This document shows positions 63,301 through 64,000 of a DNA stretch of 64,000 nt, piece by piece. The notes beneath the pieces were generated by a model. It saw only the letters and a program-made list of their open reading frames with translations, made no database searches and was not told the origin of the DNA. Origin of the DNA: Torymus aiolomorphi (lineage: Eukaryota > Arthropoda > Insecta > Hymenoptera > Torymidae); the NCBI GenBank assembly GCA_036365515.1, contig CM070873.1, forward strand, positions 262,425,075-262,489,074. The letters are read 5' to 3'. Positions within the stretch are counted from its first letter, which is position 1. Each line of letters opens with the position of its first letter. The translations under genes and the position numbers were made by a program.

Positions 63301-64000
63301 AGAGTTCGAATCGCGAGCGTTTTGTTTACAGTGAATTGTTATGTATTGTTTTAATCGACAAGCGTTGAGATTTTAGATTTAAAAACTCGTGTTTTATCCT
63401 ATACCGTGTGTGTCGTTATGTTGAGGTAAAACTTTTTGGAGCCTAATTATCTTGGAATTGTAATATTGTATAATAAAAACGTTATTAACTCCGAAAACTT
63501 TTACCCAGAGGCTTTTGAACTTCAGTACTCGCTTGGCTTTTGAAATTGTTCATAACGCATTTTTTTTTTTCGTAAACTCATTCATTATCGGAACCGAAAT
63601 TATCTTTTATAAAATGAGTTTATTCTCTCGAGTGCATTAGAAGAGAATGCGTAATCAGTCACTCATCACCGATCCCCCGTTCGACTTTAATTTCCATTGC
63701 GCATTGAAATAATTGTTAAAGAACCGCGTGCATTATCCTTGTCTTTGAATAATAATGCCTCATAAAGGTCTCCAAGAGCGTCGATGACGGAGGAATCGCG
63801 CTGCCGCACGACGTTCAAATTACTTATGTAATTAACGAGTAATTGTAACATTGCACAATCATTTGATACTAATGAACACTCTCTCGATTTCTCAGAAGAG
63901 AGCGTACAGATGAGTGTGTGCAGTTAAAAAACAGAAGAACACAACGATTCGCTCGATACATCGATTGAACACCAATCCATACACCGCTTCTTGCATTTAG

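Overview
The window is nuclear DNA of an insect, most likely a hymenopteran and possibly a chalcidoid-type parasitoid wasp. This is inferred from spliced animal genes with short introns, an insect-style kismet gene, insect-type Dok-7 exons, AT-rich gene bodies and GC-rich microsatellite-laden flanks. The species cannot be named from the sequence. There is no bacterial, viral or organellar gene content.

Layout. (1) 1-15.2 kb is GC-rich, CpG-rich and full of microsatellites. It carries two tiny minus-strand exons of a Dok-7 gene that runs off the left edge (start codon at 13426). (2) 15.3-15.8 kb is a Tc1/mariner-like MITE. (3) 16.26-17.78 kb is a HAUS7 (augmin) gene whose start codon is split by an intron. 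(4) 17.97-18.91 kb is RpS23 on the minus strand. (5) 19.03-24.43 kb has no gene. It is a nest of long inverted-repeat (foldback) elements inserted into one another; two related members are flanked by 9-bp target duplications. This is the most unusual part of the window. (6) 24.8-34.7 kb is a compact housekeeping block: CMTR2 (mRNA cap methylation), FDXR (mitochondrial adrenodoxin reductase), NME6, ENKD1 (minus strand) and PRDX6. (7) 35.5-54.6 kb is a complete minus-strand kismet/CHD7-CHD8-type chromatin remodeller. I resolve 23 coding exons whose phases all agree, giving 4755 codons. (8) 54.7-64 kb, upstream of kismet, is again GC-rich and microsatellite-rich, with long GA tracts and one MITE-like palindrome; no gene is supported there.

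The genes do not form a single pathway. They are a typical eukaryotic neighbourhood: spindle assembly (HAUS7), translation (RpS23), cap methylation (CMTR2), mitochondrial electron transfer (FDXR), nucleotide kinase family (NME6), cilium/microtubule (ENKD1), redox (PRDX6), chromatin remodelling (kismet) and neuromuscular signalling (Dok-7). All exon joins were made by eye from splice sites, reading phase and remembered family sequence; none was confirmed by transcripts.
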